NCBI RefSeq assembly: GCF_900700375.1
Contig: NW_021629781.1
Coordinates: forward strand, 1-64,000
Direction: 5' to 3'
DNA length: 64,000 nucleotides
Origin: Denticeps clupeoides
Lineage: Eukaryota > Chordata > Actinopteri > Clupeiformes > Denticipitidae
In this document: piece after piece, positions 45,039 to 57,000 of the stretch
Layout: each line of letters begins with the position of its first letter
Numbering within the stretch: the first letter of the stretch is position 1
The notes under the pieces: generated by a model
Database searches by the model: none
The model's input: only the letters and a program-made list of their open reading frames with translations
Told to the model about the DNA's origin: nothing
Translations under genes and position numbers: made by a program

Positions 45039-46230
45039 GTGAAGCGGGGCGGAGCTCCAAACGAAGGCGCGGCTGCAGCCCTGAAGGAGGCTCCAACCAA
45101 GGTCATGCACACCCACACAGACACACTCACACACATTCCAACAAAGGTCCTGGGGACAGTGAAGTGGTTCAACGTATGCAATGGCTACGGTTTCATCAAC
45201 AGGAATGACACAAAAGAAGACGTTTTTGTACACCAGACTGCCATAAAGAAAAACAACCCAAGAAAATACCTCCGCAGTGTTGGGGACGGTGAGACTGTGG
45301 AGTTTGATGTCGTTGAAGGGGAGAAGGGTGCCGAGGCGGCCAATGTCACTGGCCCAGGGGGGGTCCCAGTCCAGGGCAGCAAATACGCCGCTGACCGGAA
45401 CCGCTACAGGCGGTACCCACGCCGGAGGAGACCCCCACGCAACTACCAGGATAACTACCAGAGCGAGGGGCGGAAGAAGAGAGAGAGCCAGGAAATTGTT
45501 CCTGAGGGGGTCGCACAGCCACAACAACGCAGAACTTTGTTCCCTGGCAGGCGGCGCTATCCACCGTACTTTGTCCGCCGACGCTATGGCAGCCGCCCCC
45601 CATATACCAGCGCACCACGAAAGGAAATGACAGAAGGAACTGAAGGAAGTGACAACCAGGGTGGTCCAGACCAGAGCAAACCAATGAGGCAGAACTACTA
45701 CAGAGGCTTCAGACCAAGGAGTCCCCCACGTCCCAGACTGGTGAGGGAAGGCGAGGAAGACAAAGAGAACCAGGAGCCCCACCAGCAGCGATACAGATGC
45801 AACATCAACTACCGCCCAGACCACCGAACCTCAGGATGGCAAAGAGAGCAAGGCAGCCGAAACATCCGCTGAGAAAACGTCCACTCCCGAGGCTGAGCAG
45901 GGCGGGGCTGAATAAACACTGATTTACCATCGCTACCATCGTCCGGTAAAGTCAACAAGAAGAAACATCAAAGATCTGAGCAATAAGAAACAGATTTGTC
46001 TTGACAATCGTCTAAGCTTGCAACATGCATTTGACCATATTATCACCAATTGCCTGCAGAATCTATGCAGACTTGTTCTTTTCCATTATTTTTAGGTGAC
46101 AGTTAAACATTTTGGGGAAACGGCAGATGGTTTTCTAAATCGGTCTTAAGTTTTTACACCAAATGGTTTTTAAAGGGAAAAATAATTTGATATTTGGTCT
46201 GTTTTGAGAGTTTAAAAAAAAAAAAAAAAC
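45039..46230 (+). pseudogene. ybx1: Captured host ybx1 (YB-1) cDNA inside provirus B
   Basis: YB-1 is a cold-shock-domain protein that binds mRNA and DNA and controls translation and RNA packaging. Similarity to vertebrate YB-1 begins near 45,140 with the cold-shock domain ([11 protein letters not shown], then [20 protein letters not shown], then [20 protein letters not shown]). It continues through the basic/acidic C-terminal repeats ([20 protein letters not shown]). Beyond the coding part, the conserved ybx1 3' UTR is recognisable (TTACCATCGCTACCATCGTC near 45,925), ending in an A-tract at about 46,214-46,229. No introns interrupt it, so it comes from mRNA. The usual YB-1 alanine/proline-rich N-terminus is not recognisable; 45,039-45,139 includes a CA-rich stretch. 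As a gene it looks broken. Confidence 0.9.
46214..46229 (+). other. Poly(A)-tail trace at the end of the captured cDNA
   Basis: Sixteen A residues right after sequence resembling the end of the ybx1 3' UTR and directly before env-like sequence. It marks the 3' junction of the captured mRNA. Confidence 0.65.
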
Positions 46231-46690
46231 TTGGCCACAGGAATAACTGGTTGTTACTTGCAGATGCTACTGGTGAAACTAGGACCTCGCCCATTGTTGA
46301 AGATTGTCCCCACTCCAGCCGAACTGAATTACCTGTCTTATCCAACTTATGACTCAAGATAACCTTGATCCTTTTTGCTCTTTTTGGGATTTCTTTTTCC
46401 AATGTTCACTCCCGTTTAGCTAGGAGATCATTGTTTTCTTTTGATTCCCCTGATACAACTTACATTGATACCATAGGTATTCCCAGAGGTGTGCCCGACG
46501 AATACATATTAGTTAATCAAATAGCTGCAGGCTTTGAATAAATTTTTATTTTGACATTCATTACAAGGTGCAGCGCTTATCAAACTTCACTAGAGATGGA
46601 TTTGAGGCTGTACATGGACAATTTAAAGCCACCTCACTTATGGCCTTCCAGAACCACATTGCTGTTGATATGTTATTAGACCCCTAGAAA
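46231..46690 (+). pseudogene. env: Env remnants of provirus B
   Basis: A short SU-like piece (NNW-type segment, about 46,240-46,290; compare NNNWFLLVEQA in provirus A) is followed by TM-like pieces. These include TYIDTIGIPRGVPDEY (about 46,460-46,505) and DGFEAVHGQFKATSLMAFQN (about 46,600-46,660), which match TM of provirus A. Heavily broken, with many changes and missing parts. Confidence 0.8.
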
Positions 46691-47110
46691 AAATTATATA
46701 ACTCTTGTTCATAGTGGTCAATCATGCTTTGAATCAAGCTCCTCCTCGGATGAGACAGATGCAGACACATAATACACTATATATTGATTGATATACTTGT
46801 TGATTTTCATTTTAAATAGTTTGTTTTTTTAATTATTTAGTTTTGAGTTTATATTTTTATTTCAATACAACTGCCTGTGATGAGTTACCTTAAACCCTTG
46901 ATGGAGTGGTATACTTTGATGTTTCTGGTTGTATATTACGTTACTTTTTAATTTAGCATTAATTTGCTGCATACTTTTTAATCATTTTTATAATCATTTT
47001 TTATTCTTTGAATTTTGTGTTATTATGTAATTATGTACTCCTCACCTTGCGTACACATCATATACATTTTTGTGCCTATAGTAGAGATCAAAAAAAAAAA
47101 AAAAAAAAAG
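46691..47110 (+). other. AT-rich 3' region of provirus B
   Basis: No gene seen. Very AT-rich, ending in an A-run of about 20 followed by GTGTGGAG just before the LTR, which occupies the polypurine tract position. Confidence 0.5.
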
Positions 47111-47117
47111 TGTGGAG

Positions 47118-47479
47118 TGTGGAAGGAAAATTTAGTAGGCCCGAACACTCCACGTGTTTCACCTTTAGTCATGGAACAGTTAGAAGACAACAACTGCGTA
47201 TCTTAGGTCTGACCTTGTTGATGCAAAAGCTTGACACAAAAACTAGACATAAACTGATAAAAGAAAGGTTCTGTGACGTTGATGGGCGCCACTGTCCAAA
47301 GTGGTGCGAGCCTGCTTTTCGACGTGGTACACCCCAGATGTATAAATGCTTATGAACTGTAATCAAGAAGGGGGGATGTTCTCTTGTGGGTCCCCCCTTG
47401 CACGGTAAAATAAACTTGGATTATCAATTCAGTTGACTTCCTTTATTGCAGCTCCCCAGACGGCAGAATTTCCACCACA
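47118..47479 (+). repeat. 3' LTR of provirus B
   Basis: 362 bp, differing from the 5' LTR at about five sites, three of them clustered around 47,309-47,323. It is followed by AAAG and a short-ended - strand 5S gene. Confidence 0.92.
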
Positions 47480-47593
47480 AAAGCACCTGGTATTCCCATG
47501 AGGTCTCCCATCCAGGTACTAACCAGGCCCAAGCCTTCTTAGCTTCCGAGATCAGACGAGACCGGGCGTTCTTGGGCTGGTATGGCCGTAAGC
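47480..47593 (-). pseudogene. 5S gene abutting the 3' end of provirus B
   Basis: A - strand 5S gene with a shortened 3' end (GGTGCTTT) and the private CCTCATGGG variant. It is the same allele as the gene at 7,308 beside the solo LTR. Confidence 0.85.
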
Positions 47594-47736
47594 AATCTCT
47601 GCTTGAAAATCTTGGACTTTAAACAACCTTAGGCTTGAAAACATATCACAGAGTGAAAATACCTCTTAACTTACTTTAGAAAAAAACTAACAAAGCGATG
47701 CAAAAAAACTTCATTTTAAAAAGTTTTTCAACAGTT

Positions 47737-48047
47737 AAAGCTTACAGAACCTGGTATTCCCAGGAGGTCTCCCATGCAGGTACTAACCCGGCCTAAGCTT
47801 TTACAGCATTTATCAGACGCCCTTATCCAGAGCGACTTACAATCATTAGATACAGGGACAGTCCCCCTGGAGCAACTTAGGGTTAAGTGTCTTGCTCAGG
47901 GACACAATGGCAGTAAGTGGGATTCGAACCCGGGTCTTCGAGTTCACAGGCGAGTGTGTTACCCACTAGGCTACTACCACCCATAAGCCTTCTTAGCTTC
48001 CGAGATCAGACAAGACCGGGCGTTCTTGGGCTGGTATGGCCGTAAGC
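47737..48047 (-). pseudogene. 5S gene split by a SINE (copy 3, inverted arm)
   Basis: A - strand 5S gene with the same SINE at the same breakpoint and again 311 bp in total. It shares the private CCTGCATGGG and CCGGG variants and the TCTTGTCTG variant of the left-arm copies. Confidence 0.9.
47794..47984 (-). mobile_element. tRNA-derived fish SINE, copy 3
   Basis: Reverse complement of the two left-arm copies, 315 bp from the 3' end of provirus B. The left-arm copy 2 lies about 840 bp from the solo LTR; the difference equals two 5S units. Confidence 0.85.
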
Positions 48048-51000
48048 AATCTCTGCTTGAAAATCTTGGACTTTAAACAACCTAGGCTTGAAAACATAGC
48101 ACAGAGTGAAAATACCTCTTAACTTACTTTACAAAAAAACTAACAAAGCAATGCAAAAAAACTTCATTTTAAAAAGTTTTTCAACAGTTAAAGCTTACAG
48201 CACCTGGTATTCCCAGGAGGTCTCCCATCCAAGTACTAACCAGGCCCAAGCCTTCTTAGCTTCCGAGATCAGACGAGACCGGGCGTTCTTGGGCTGGTAT
48301 GGCCGTAAGCAATCTCTGCTTGAAAATCTTGGACTTTAAACAACCTAGGCTTGAAAACATATCACAGAGTGAAAATACCTCTTAACTTACTTTAGAAAAA
48401 AACTAACAAAGCGATGCAAAAAAACTTCATTTTAAAAAGTTTTTCAACAGTTAAAGCTTACAGAACCTGGTATTCCCAGGAGGTCTCCCATCCAAGTACT
48501 AACCAGGCCCAAGCCTTCTTAGCTTCCGAGATCAGACGAGACCGGGCGTTCTTGGGCTGGTATGGCCGTAAGCAATCTCTGCTTGAAAATCTTGGACTTT
48601 AAACAACCTAGGCTTGAAAACATATCACAGAGTGAAAATACCTCTTAACTTACTTTAGAAAAAAACTAACAAAGCGATGCAAAAAAACTTCATTTTAAAA
48701 AGTTTTTCAACAGTTAAAGCTTACAGCACCTGGTATTCCCAGGAGGTCTCCCATCCAAGTACTAACCAGGCCCAAGCCTTCTTAGCTTCCGAGATCAGAC
48801 GAGACCGGGCGTTCTTGGGCTGGTATGGCCGTAAGCAATCTCTGCTTGAAAATCTTGGACTTTAAACAACCTAGGCTTGAAAACATATCACAGAGTGAAA
48901 ATACCTCTTAACTTACTTTAGAAAAAAACTAACAAAGCGATGCAAAAAAACTTCATTTTAAAAAGTTTTTCAACAGTTAAAGCTTACAGCACCTGGTATT
49001 CCCAGGAGGTCTCCCATCCAAGTACTAACCAGGCCCAAGCCTTCTTAGCTTCCGAGATCAGACGAGACCGGGCGTTCTTGGGCTGGTATGGCCGTAAGCA
49101 ATCTCTGCTTGAAAATCTTGGACTTTAAACAACCTAGGCTTGAAAACATATCACAGAGTGAAAATACCTCTTAACTTACTTTAGAAAAAAACTAACAAAG
49201 CGATGCAAAAAAACTTCATTTTAAAAAGTTTTTCAACAGTTAAAGCTTACAGCACCTGGTATTCCCAGGAGGTCTCCCATCCAAGTACTAACCAGGCCCA
49301 AGCCTTCTTAGCTTCCGAGATCAGACGAGACCGGGCGTTCTTGGGCTGGTATGGCCGTAAGCAATCTCTGCTTGAAAATCTTGGACTTTAAACAACCTAG
49401 GCTTGAAAACATATCACAGAGTGAAAATACCTCTTAACTTACTTTAGAAAAAAACTAACAAAGCGATGCAAAAAAACTTCATTTTAAAAAGTTTTTCAAC
49501 AGTTAAAGCTTACAGCACCTGGTATTCCCAGGAGGTCTCCCATCCAAGTACTAACCAGGCCCAAGCCTTCTTAGCTTCCGAGATCAGACGAGACCGGGCG
49601 TTCTTGGGCTGGTATGGCCGTAAGCAATCTCTGCTTGAAAATCTTGGACTTTAAACAACCTAGGCTTGAAAACATATCACAGAGTGAAAATACCTCTTAA
49701 CTTACTTTAGAAAAAAACTAACAAAGCGATGCAAAAAAACTTCATTTTAAAAAGTTTTTCAACAGTTAAAGCTTACAGCACCTGGTATTCCCAGGAGGTC
49801 TCCCATCCAAGTACTAACCAGGCCCAAGCCTTCTTAGCTTCCGAGATCAGACGAGACCGGGCGTTCTTGGGCTGGTATGGCCGTAAGCAATCTCTGCTTG
49901 AAAATCTTGGACTTTAAACAACCTAGGCTTGAAAACATATCACAGAGTGAAAATACCTCTTAACTTACTTTAGAAAAAAACTAACAAAGCGATGCAAAAA
50001 AACTTCATTTTAAAAAGTTTTTCAACAGTTAAAGCTTACAGCACCTGGTATTCCCAGGAGGTCTCCCATCCAAGTACTAACCAGGCCCAAGCCTTCTTAG
50101 CTTCCGAGATCAGACGAGACCGGGCGTTCTTGGGCTGGTATGGCCGTAAGCAATCTCTGCTTGAAAATCTTGGACTTTAAACAACCTAGGCTTGAAAACA
50201 TATCACAGAGTGAAAATACCTCTTAACTTACTTTAAAAAAAAACTAACAAAGCGATGCAAAAAAACTTCATTTTAAAAAGTTTTTCAACAGTTAAAGCTT
50301 ACAGCACCTGGTATTCCCAGGAGGTCTCCCATCCAAGTACTAACCAGGCCCAAGCCTTCTTAGCTTCCGAGATCAGACGAGACCGGGCGTTCTTGGGCTG
50401 GTATGGCCGTAAGCAATCTCTGCTTGAAAATCTTGGACTTTAAACAACCTAGGCTTGAAAACATATCACAGAGTGAAAATACCTCTTAACTTACTTTAGA
50501 AAAAAACTAACAAAGCGATGCAAAAAAACTTCATTTTAAAAAGTTTTTCAACAGTTAAAGCTTACAGCACCTGGTATTCCCAGGAGGTCTCCCATCCAAG
50601 TACTAACCAGGCCCAAGCCTTCTTAGCTTCCGAGATCAGACGAGACCGGGCGTTCTTGGGCTGGTATGGCCGTAAGCAATCTCTGCTTGAAAATCTTGGA
50701 CTTTAAACAACCTAGGCTTGAAAACATATCACAGAGTGAAAATACCTCTTAACTTACTTTAGAAAAAAACTAACAAAGCGATGCAAAAAAACTTCATTTT
50801 AAAAAGTTTTTCAACAGTTAAAGCTTACAGCACCTGGTATTCCCAGGAGGTCTCCCATCCAAGTACTAACCAGGCCCAAGCCTTCTTAGCTTCCGAGATC
50901 AGACGAGACCGGGCGTTCTTGGGCTGGTATGGCCGTAAGCAATCTCTGCTTGAAAATCTTGGACTTTAAACAACCTAGGCTTGAAAACATATCACAGAGT

Positions 51001-54000
51001 GAAAATACCTCTTAACTTACTTTAGAAAAAAACTAACAAAGCGATGCAAAAAAACTTCATTTTAAAAAGTTTTTCAACAGTTAAAGCTTACAGAACCTGG
51101 TATTCCCAGGAGGTCTCCCATCCAAGTACTAACCAGGCCCAAGCCTTCTTAGCTTCCGAGATCAGACGAGACCGGGCGTTCTTGGGCTGGTATGGCCGTA
51201 AGCAATCTCTGCTTGAAAATCTTGGACTTTAAACAACCTAGGCTTGAAAACATATCACAGAGTGAAAATACCTCTTAACTTACTTTAGAAAAAAACTAAC
51301 AAAGCGATGCAAAAAAACTTCATTTTAAAAAGTTTTTCAACAGTTAAAGCTTACAGCACCTGGTATTCCCAGGAGGTCTCCCATCCAAGTACTAACCAGG
51401 CCCAAGCCTTCTTAGCTTCCGAGATCAGACGAGACCGGGCGTTCTTGGGCTGGTATGGCCGTAAGCAATCTCTGCTTGAAAATCTTGGACTTTAAACAAC
51501 CTAGGCTTGAAAACATATCACAGAGTGAAAATACCTCTTAACTTACTTTAGAAAAAAACTAACAAAGCGATGCAAAAAAACTTCATTTTAAAAAGTTTTT
51601 CAACAGTTAAAGCTTACAGCACCTGGTATTCCCAGGAGGTCTCCCATCCAAGTACTAACCAGGCCCAAGCCTTCTTAGCTTCCGAGATCAGACGAGACCG
51701 GGCGTTCTTGGGCTGGTATGGCCGTAAGCAATCTCTGCTTGAAAATCTTGGACTTTAAACAACCTAGGCTTGAAAACATATCACAGAGTGAAAATACCTC
51801 TTAACTTACTTTAGAAAAAAACTAACAAAGCGATGCAAAAAAACTTCATTTTAAAAAGTTTTTCAACAGTTAAAGCTTACAGCACCTGGTATTCCCAGGA
51901 GGTCTCCCATCCAAGTACTAACCAGGCCCAAGCCTTCTTAGCTTCCGAGATCAGACGAGACCGGGCGTTCTTGGGCTGGTATGGCCGTAAGCAATCTCTG
52001 CTTGAAAATCTTGGACTTTAAACAACCTAGGCTTGAAAACATATCACAAAGTGAAAATACCTCTTAACTTACTTTAGAAAAAAACTAACAAAGCGATGCA
52101 ACAAAACTTAATTTTAAAAAGATTTTCAACAGTTAAAGCTTACAGCACCTGGTATTCCCAGGAGGTCTCCCATCCAAGTACTAACCAGGCCCAAGCCTTC
52201 TTAGCTTCCGAGATCAGACAAGACCGGGCGTTCTTGGGCTGGTATGGCCGTAAGCAATCTCTGCTTGAAAATCTTGGACTTTAAACAACCTAGGCTTGAA
52301 AACATATCACAGAGTGAAAATACCTCTTAACTTACTTTAGAAAAAAACTAACAAAGCGATGCAAAAAAACTTCATTTTAAAAAGTTTTTCAACAGTTAAA
52401 GCTTACAGCACCTGGTATTCCCAGGAGGTCTCCCATCCAAGTACTAACCAGGCCCAAGCCTTCTTAGCTTCCGAGATCAGACGAGACCGGGCGTTCTTGG
52501 GCTGGTATGGCCGTAAGCAATCTCTGCTTGAAAATCTTGGACTTTAAACAACCTAGGCTTGAAAACATATCACAGAGTGAAAATACCTCTTAACTTACTT
52601 TAGAAAAAAACTAACAAAGCGATGCAAAAAAACTTCATTTTAAAAAGTTTTTCAACAGTTAAAGCTTACAGCACCTGGTATTCCCAGGAGGTCTCCCATC
52701 CAAGTACTAACCAGGCCCAAGCCTTCTTAGCTTCCGAGATCAGACGAGACCGGGCGTTCTTGGGCTGGTATGGCCGTAAGCAATCTCTGCTTGAAAATCT
52801 TGGACTTTAAACAACCTAGGCTTGAAAACATATCACAGAGTGAAAATACCTCTTAACTTACTTTAGAAAAAAACTAACAAAGCGATGCAAAAAAACTTCA
52901 TTTTAAAAAGTTTTTCAACAGTTAAAGCTTACAGCACCTGGTATTCCCAGGAGGTCTCCCATCCAAGTACTAACCAGGCCCAAGCCTTCTTAGCTTCCGA
53001 GATCAGACGAGACCGGGCGTTCTTGGGCTGGTATGGCCGTAAGCAATCTCTGCTTGAAAATCTTGGACTTTAAACAACCTAGGCTTGAAAACATATCACA
53101 GAGTGAAAATACCTCTTAACTTACTTTAGAAAAAAACTAACAAAGCGATGCAAAAAAACTTCATTTTAAAAAGTTTTTCAACAGTTAAAGCTTACAGCAC
53201 CTGGTATTCCCAGGAGGTCTCCCATCCAAGTACTAACCAGGCCCAAGCCTTCTTAGCTTCCGAGATCAGACGAGACCGGGCGTTCTTGGGCTGGTATGGC
53301 CGTAAGCAATCTCTGCTTGAAAATCTTGGACTTTAAACAACCTAGGCTTGAAAACATATCACAGAGTGAAAATACCTCTTAACTTACTTTAGAAAAAAAC
53401 TAACAAAGCGATGCAAAAAAACTTCATTTTAAAAAGTTTTTCAACAGTTAAAGCTTACAGCACCTGGTATTCCCAGGAGGTCTCCCATCCAAGTACTAAC
53501 CAGGCCCAAGCCTTCTTAGCTTCCGAGATCAGACGAGACCGGGCGTTCTTGGGCTGGTATGGCCGTAAGCAATCTCTGCTTGAAAATCTTGGACTTTAAA
53601 CAACCTAGGCTTGAAAACATATCACAGAGTGAAAATACCTCTTAACTTACTTTAGAAAAAAACTAACAAACCGATGCAAAAAAACTTCATTTTAAAAAGT
53701 TTTTCAACAGTTAAAGCTTACAGCACCTGGTATTCCCAGGAGGTCTCCCATCCAAGTACTAACCAGGCCCAAGCCTTCTTAGCTTCCGAGATCAGACGAG
53801 ACCGGGCGTTCTTGGGCTGGTATGGCCGTAAGCAATCTCTGCTTGAAAATCTTGGACTTTAAACAACCTAGGCTTGAAAACATATCACAGAGTGAAAATA
53901 CCTCTTAACTTACTTTAGAAAAAAACTAACAAAGCGATGCAAAAAAACTTCATTTTAAAAAGTTTTTCAACAGTTAAAGCTTACAGCACCTGGTATTCCC

Positions 54001-57000
54001 AGGAGGTCTCCCATCCAAGTACTAACCAGGCCCAAGCCTTCTTAGCTTCCGAGATCAGACGAGACCGGGCGTTCTTGGGCTGGTATGGCCGTAAGCAATC
54101 TCTGCTTGAAAATCTTGGACTTTAAACAACCTAGGCTTGAAAACATATCACAGAGTGAAAATACCTCTTAACTTACTTTAGAAAAAAACTAACAAAGCGA
54201 TGCAAAAAAACTTCATTTTAAAAAGTTTTTCAACAGTTAAAGCTTACAGCACCTGGTATTCCCAGGAGGTCTCCCATCCAAGTACTAACCAGGCCCAAGC
54301 CTTCTTAGCTTCCGAGATCAGACGAGACCGGGCGTTCTTGGGCTGGTATGGCCGTAAGCAATCTCTGCTTGAAAATCTTGGACTTTAAACAACCTAGGCT
54401 TGAAAACATATCACAGAGTGAAAATACCTCTTAACTTACTTTAGAAAAAAACTAACAAAGCGATGCAAAAAAACTTCATTTTAAAAAGTTTTTCAACAGT
54501 TAAAGCTTACAGCACCTGGTATTCCCAGGAGGTCTCCCATCCAAGTACTAACCAGGCCCAAGCCTTCTTAGCTTCCGAGATCAGACGAGACCGGGCGTTC
54601 TTGGGCTGGTATGGCCGTAAGCAATCTCTGCTTGAAAATCTTGGACTTTAAACAACCTAGGCTTGAAAACATATCACAGAGTGAAAATACCTCTTAACTT
54701 ACTTTAGAAAAAAACTAACAAAGCGATGCAAAAAAACTTCATTTTAAAAAGTTTTTCAACAGTTAAAGCTTACAGCACCTGGTATTCCCAGGAGGTCTCC
54801 CATCCAAGTACTAACCAGGCCCAAGCCTTCTTAGCTTCCGAGATCAGACGAGACCGGGCGTTCTTGGGCTGGTATGGCCGTAAGCAATCTCTGCTTGAAA
54901 ATCTTGGACTTTAAACAACCTAGGCTTGAAAACATATCACAGAGTGAAAATACCTCTTAACTTACTTTAGAAAAAAACTAACAAAGCGATGCAAAAAAAC
55001 TTCATTTTAAAAAGTTTTTCAACAGTTAAAGCTTACAGCACCTGGTATTCCCAGGAGGTCTCCCATCCAAGTACTAACCAGGCCCAAGCCTTCTTAGCTT
55101 CCGAGATCAGACGAGACCGGGCGTTCTTGGGCTGGTATGGCCGTAAGCAATCTCTGCTTGAAAATCTTGGACTTTAAACAACCTAGGCTTGAAAACATAT
55201 CACAGAGTGAAAATACCTCTTAACTTACTTTAGAAAAAAACTAACAAAGCGATGCAAAAAAACTTCATTTTAAAAAGTTTTTCAACAGTTAAAGCTTACA
55301 GCACCTGGTATTCCCAGGAGGTCTCCCATCCAAGTACTAACCAGGCCCAAGCCTTCTTAGCTTCCGAGATCAGACGAGACCGGGCGTTCTTGGGCTGGTA
55401 TGGCCGTAAGCAATCTCTGCTTGAAAATCTTGGACTTTAAACAACCTAGGCTTGAAAACATATCACAGAGTGAAAATACCTCTTAACTTACTTTAGAAAA
55501 AAACTAACAAAGCGATGCAAAAAAACTTCATTTTAAAAAGTTTTTCAACAGTTAAAGCTTACAGCACCTGGTATTCCCAGGAGGTCTCCCATCCAAGTAC
55601 TAACCAGGCCCAAGCCTTCTTAGCTTCCGAGATCAGACGAGACCGGGCGTTCTTGGGCTGGTATGGCCGTAAGCAATCTCTGCTTGAAAATCTTGGACTT
55701 TAAACAACCTAGGCTTGAAAACATATCACAGAGTGAAAATAACTCTTAACTTACTTTAGAAAAAAACTAACAAAGCGATGCAAAAAAACTTCATTTTAAA
55801 AAGTTTTTCAACAGTTAAAGCTTACAGCACCTGGTATTCCCAGGAGGTCTCCCATCCAAGTACTAACCAGGCCCAAGCCTTCTTAGCTTCCGAGATCAGA
55901 CGAGACCGGGCGTTCTTGGGCTGGTATGGCCGTAAGCAATCTCTGCTTGAAAATCTTGGACTTTAAACAACCTAGGCTTGAAAACATATCACAGAGTGAA
56001 AATACCTCTTAACTTACTTTAGAAAAAAACTAACAAAGCGATGCAAAAAAACTTCATTTTAAAAAGTTTTTCAACAGTTAAAGCTTACAGCACCTGGTAT
56101 TCCCAGGAGGTCTCCCATCCAAGTACTAACCAGGCCCAAGCCTTCTTAGCTTCCGAGATCAGACGAGACCGGGCGTTCTTGGGCTGGTATGGCCGTAAGC
56201 AATCTCTGCTTGAAAATCTTGGACTTTAAACAACCTAGGCTTGAAAACATATCACAGAGTGAAAATACCTCTTAACTTACTTTAGAAAAAAACTAACAAA
56301 GCGATGCAAAAAAACTTCATTTTAAAAAGTTTTTCAACAGTTAAAGCTTACAGCACCTGGTATTCCCAGGAGGTCTCCCATCCAAGTACTAACCAGGCCC
56401 AAGCCTTCTTAGCTTCCGAGATCAGACGAGACCGGGCGTTCTTGGGCTGGTATGGCCGTAAGCAATCTCTGCTTGAAAATCTTGGACTTTAAACAACCTA
56501 GGCTTGAAAACATATCACAGAGTGAAAATACCTCTTAACTTACTTTAGAAAAAAACTAACAAAGCGATACAAAAAAACTTCATTTTAAAAAGTTTTTCAA
56601 CAGTTAAAGCTTACAGCACCTGGTATTCCCAGGAGGTCTCCCATCCAAGTACTAACCAGGCCCAAGCCTTCTTAGCTTCCGAGATCAGACGAGACCGGGC
56701 GTTCTTGGGCTGGTATGGCCGTAAGCAATCTCTGCTTGAAAATCTTGGACTTTAAACAACCTAGGCTTGAAAACATATCACAGAGTGAAAATACCTCTTA
56801 ACTTACTTTAGAAAAAAACTAACAAAGCGATGCAAAAAAACTTCATTTTAAAAAGTTTTTCAACAGTTAAAGCTTACAGCACCTGGTATTCCCAGGAGGT
56901 CTCCCATCCAAGTACTAACCAGGCCCAAGCCTTCTTAGCTTCCGAGATCAGACGAGACCGGGCGTTCTTGGGCTGGTATGGCCGTAAGCAATCTCTGCTT

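Larger units (their letters stand above)
42357..47479 (+). mobile_element. Provirus B: broken retrovirus carrying a captured ybx1 cDNA
   Basis: A 5.1-kb element with 362-bp LTRs at both ends and a 4-bp target duplication AAAG (42,353-42,356 and 47,480-47,483). Order: LTR, primer site, leader, gag region with two zinc knuckles, ybx1 coding sequence plus 3' UTR and A-tract, env remnants, A-rich tract, LTR. No pol is recognisable. The LTRs differ at about five positions in 362 (1.4%), so it is several times older than provirus A; roughly 1-2 million years under the same assumed rate. It is clearly broken: pol is missing, env is a remnant and gag has a few breaks. The gag and env resemblance to provirus A places it in a related fish ERV lineage. 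Confidence 0.93.

Noticed and set aside
45277-45630. Other long open frames overlapping the ybx1 region on both strands
   Set aside because: They are GC-rich shadow frames of the YB-1 coding sequence, with no motif of their own.
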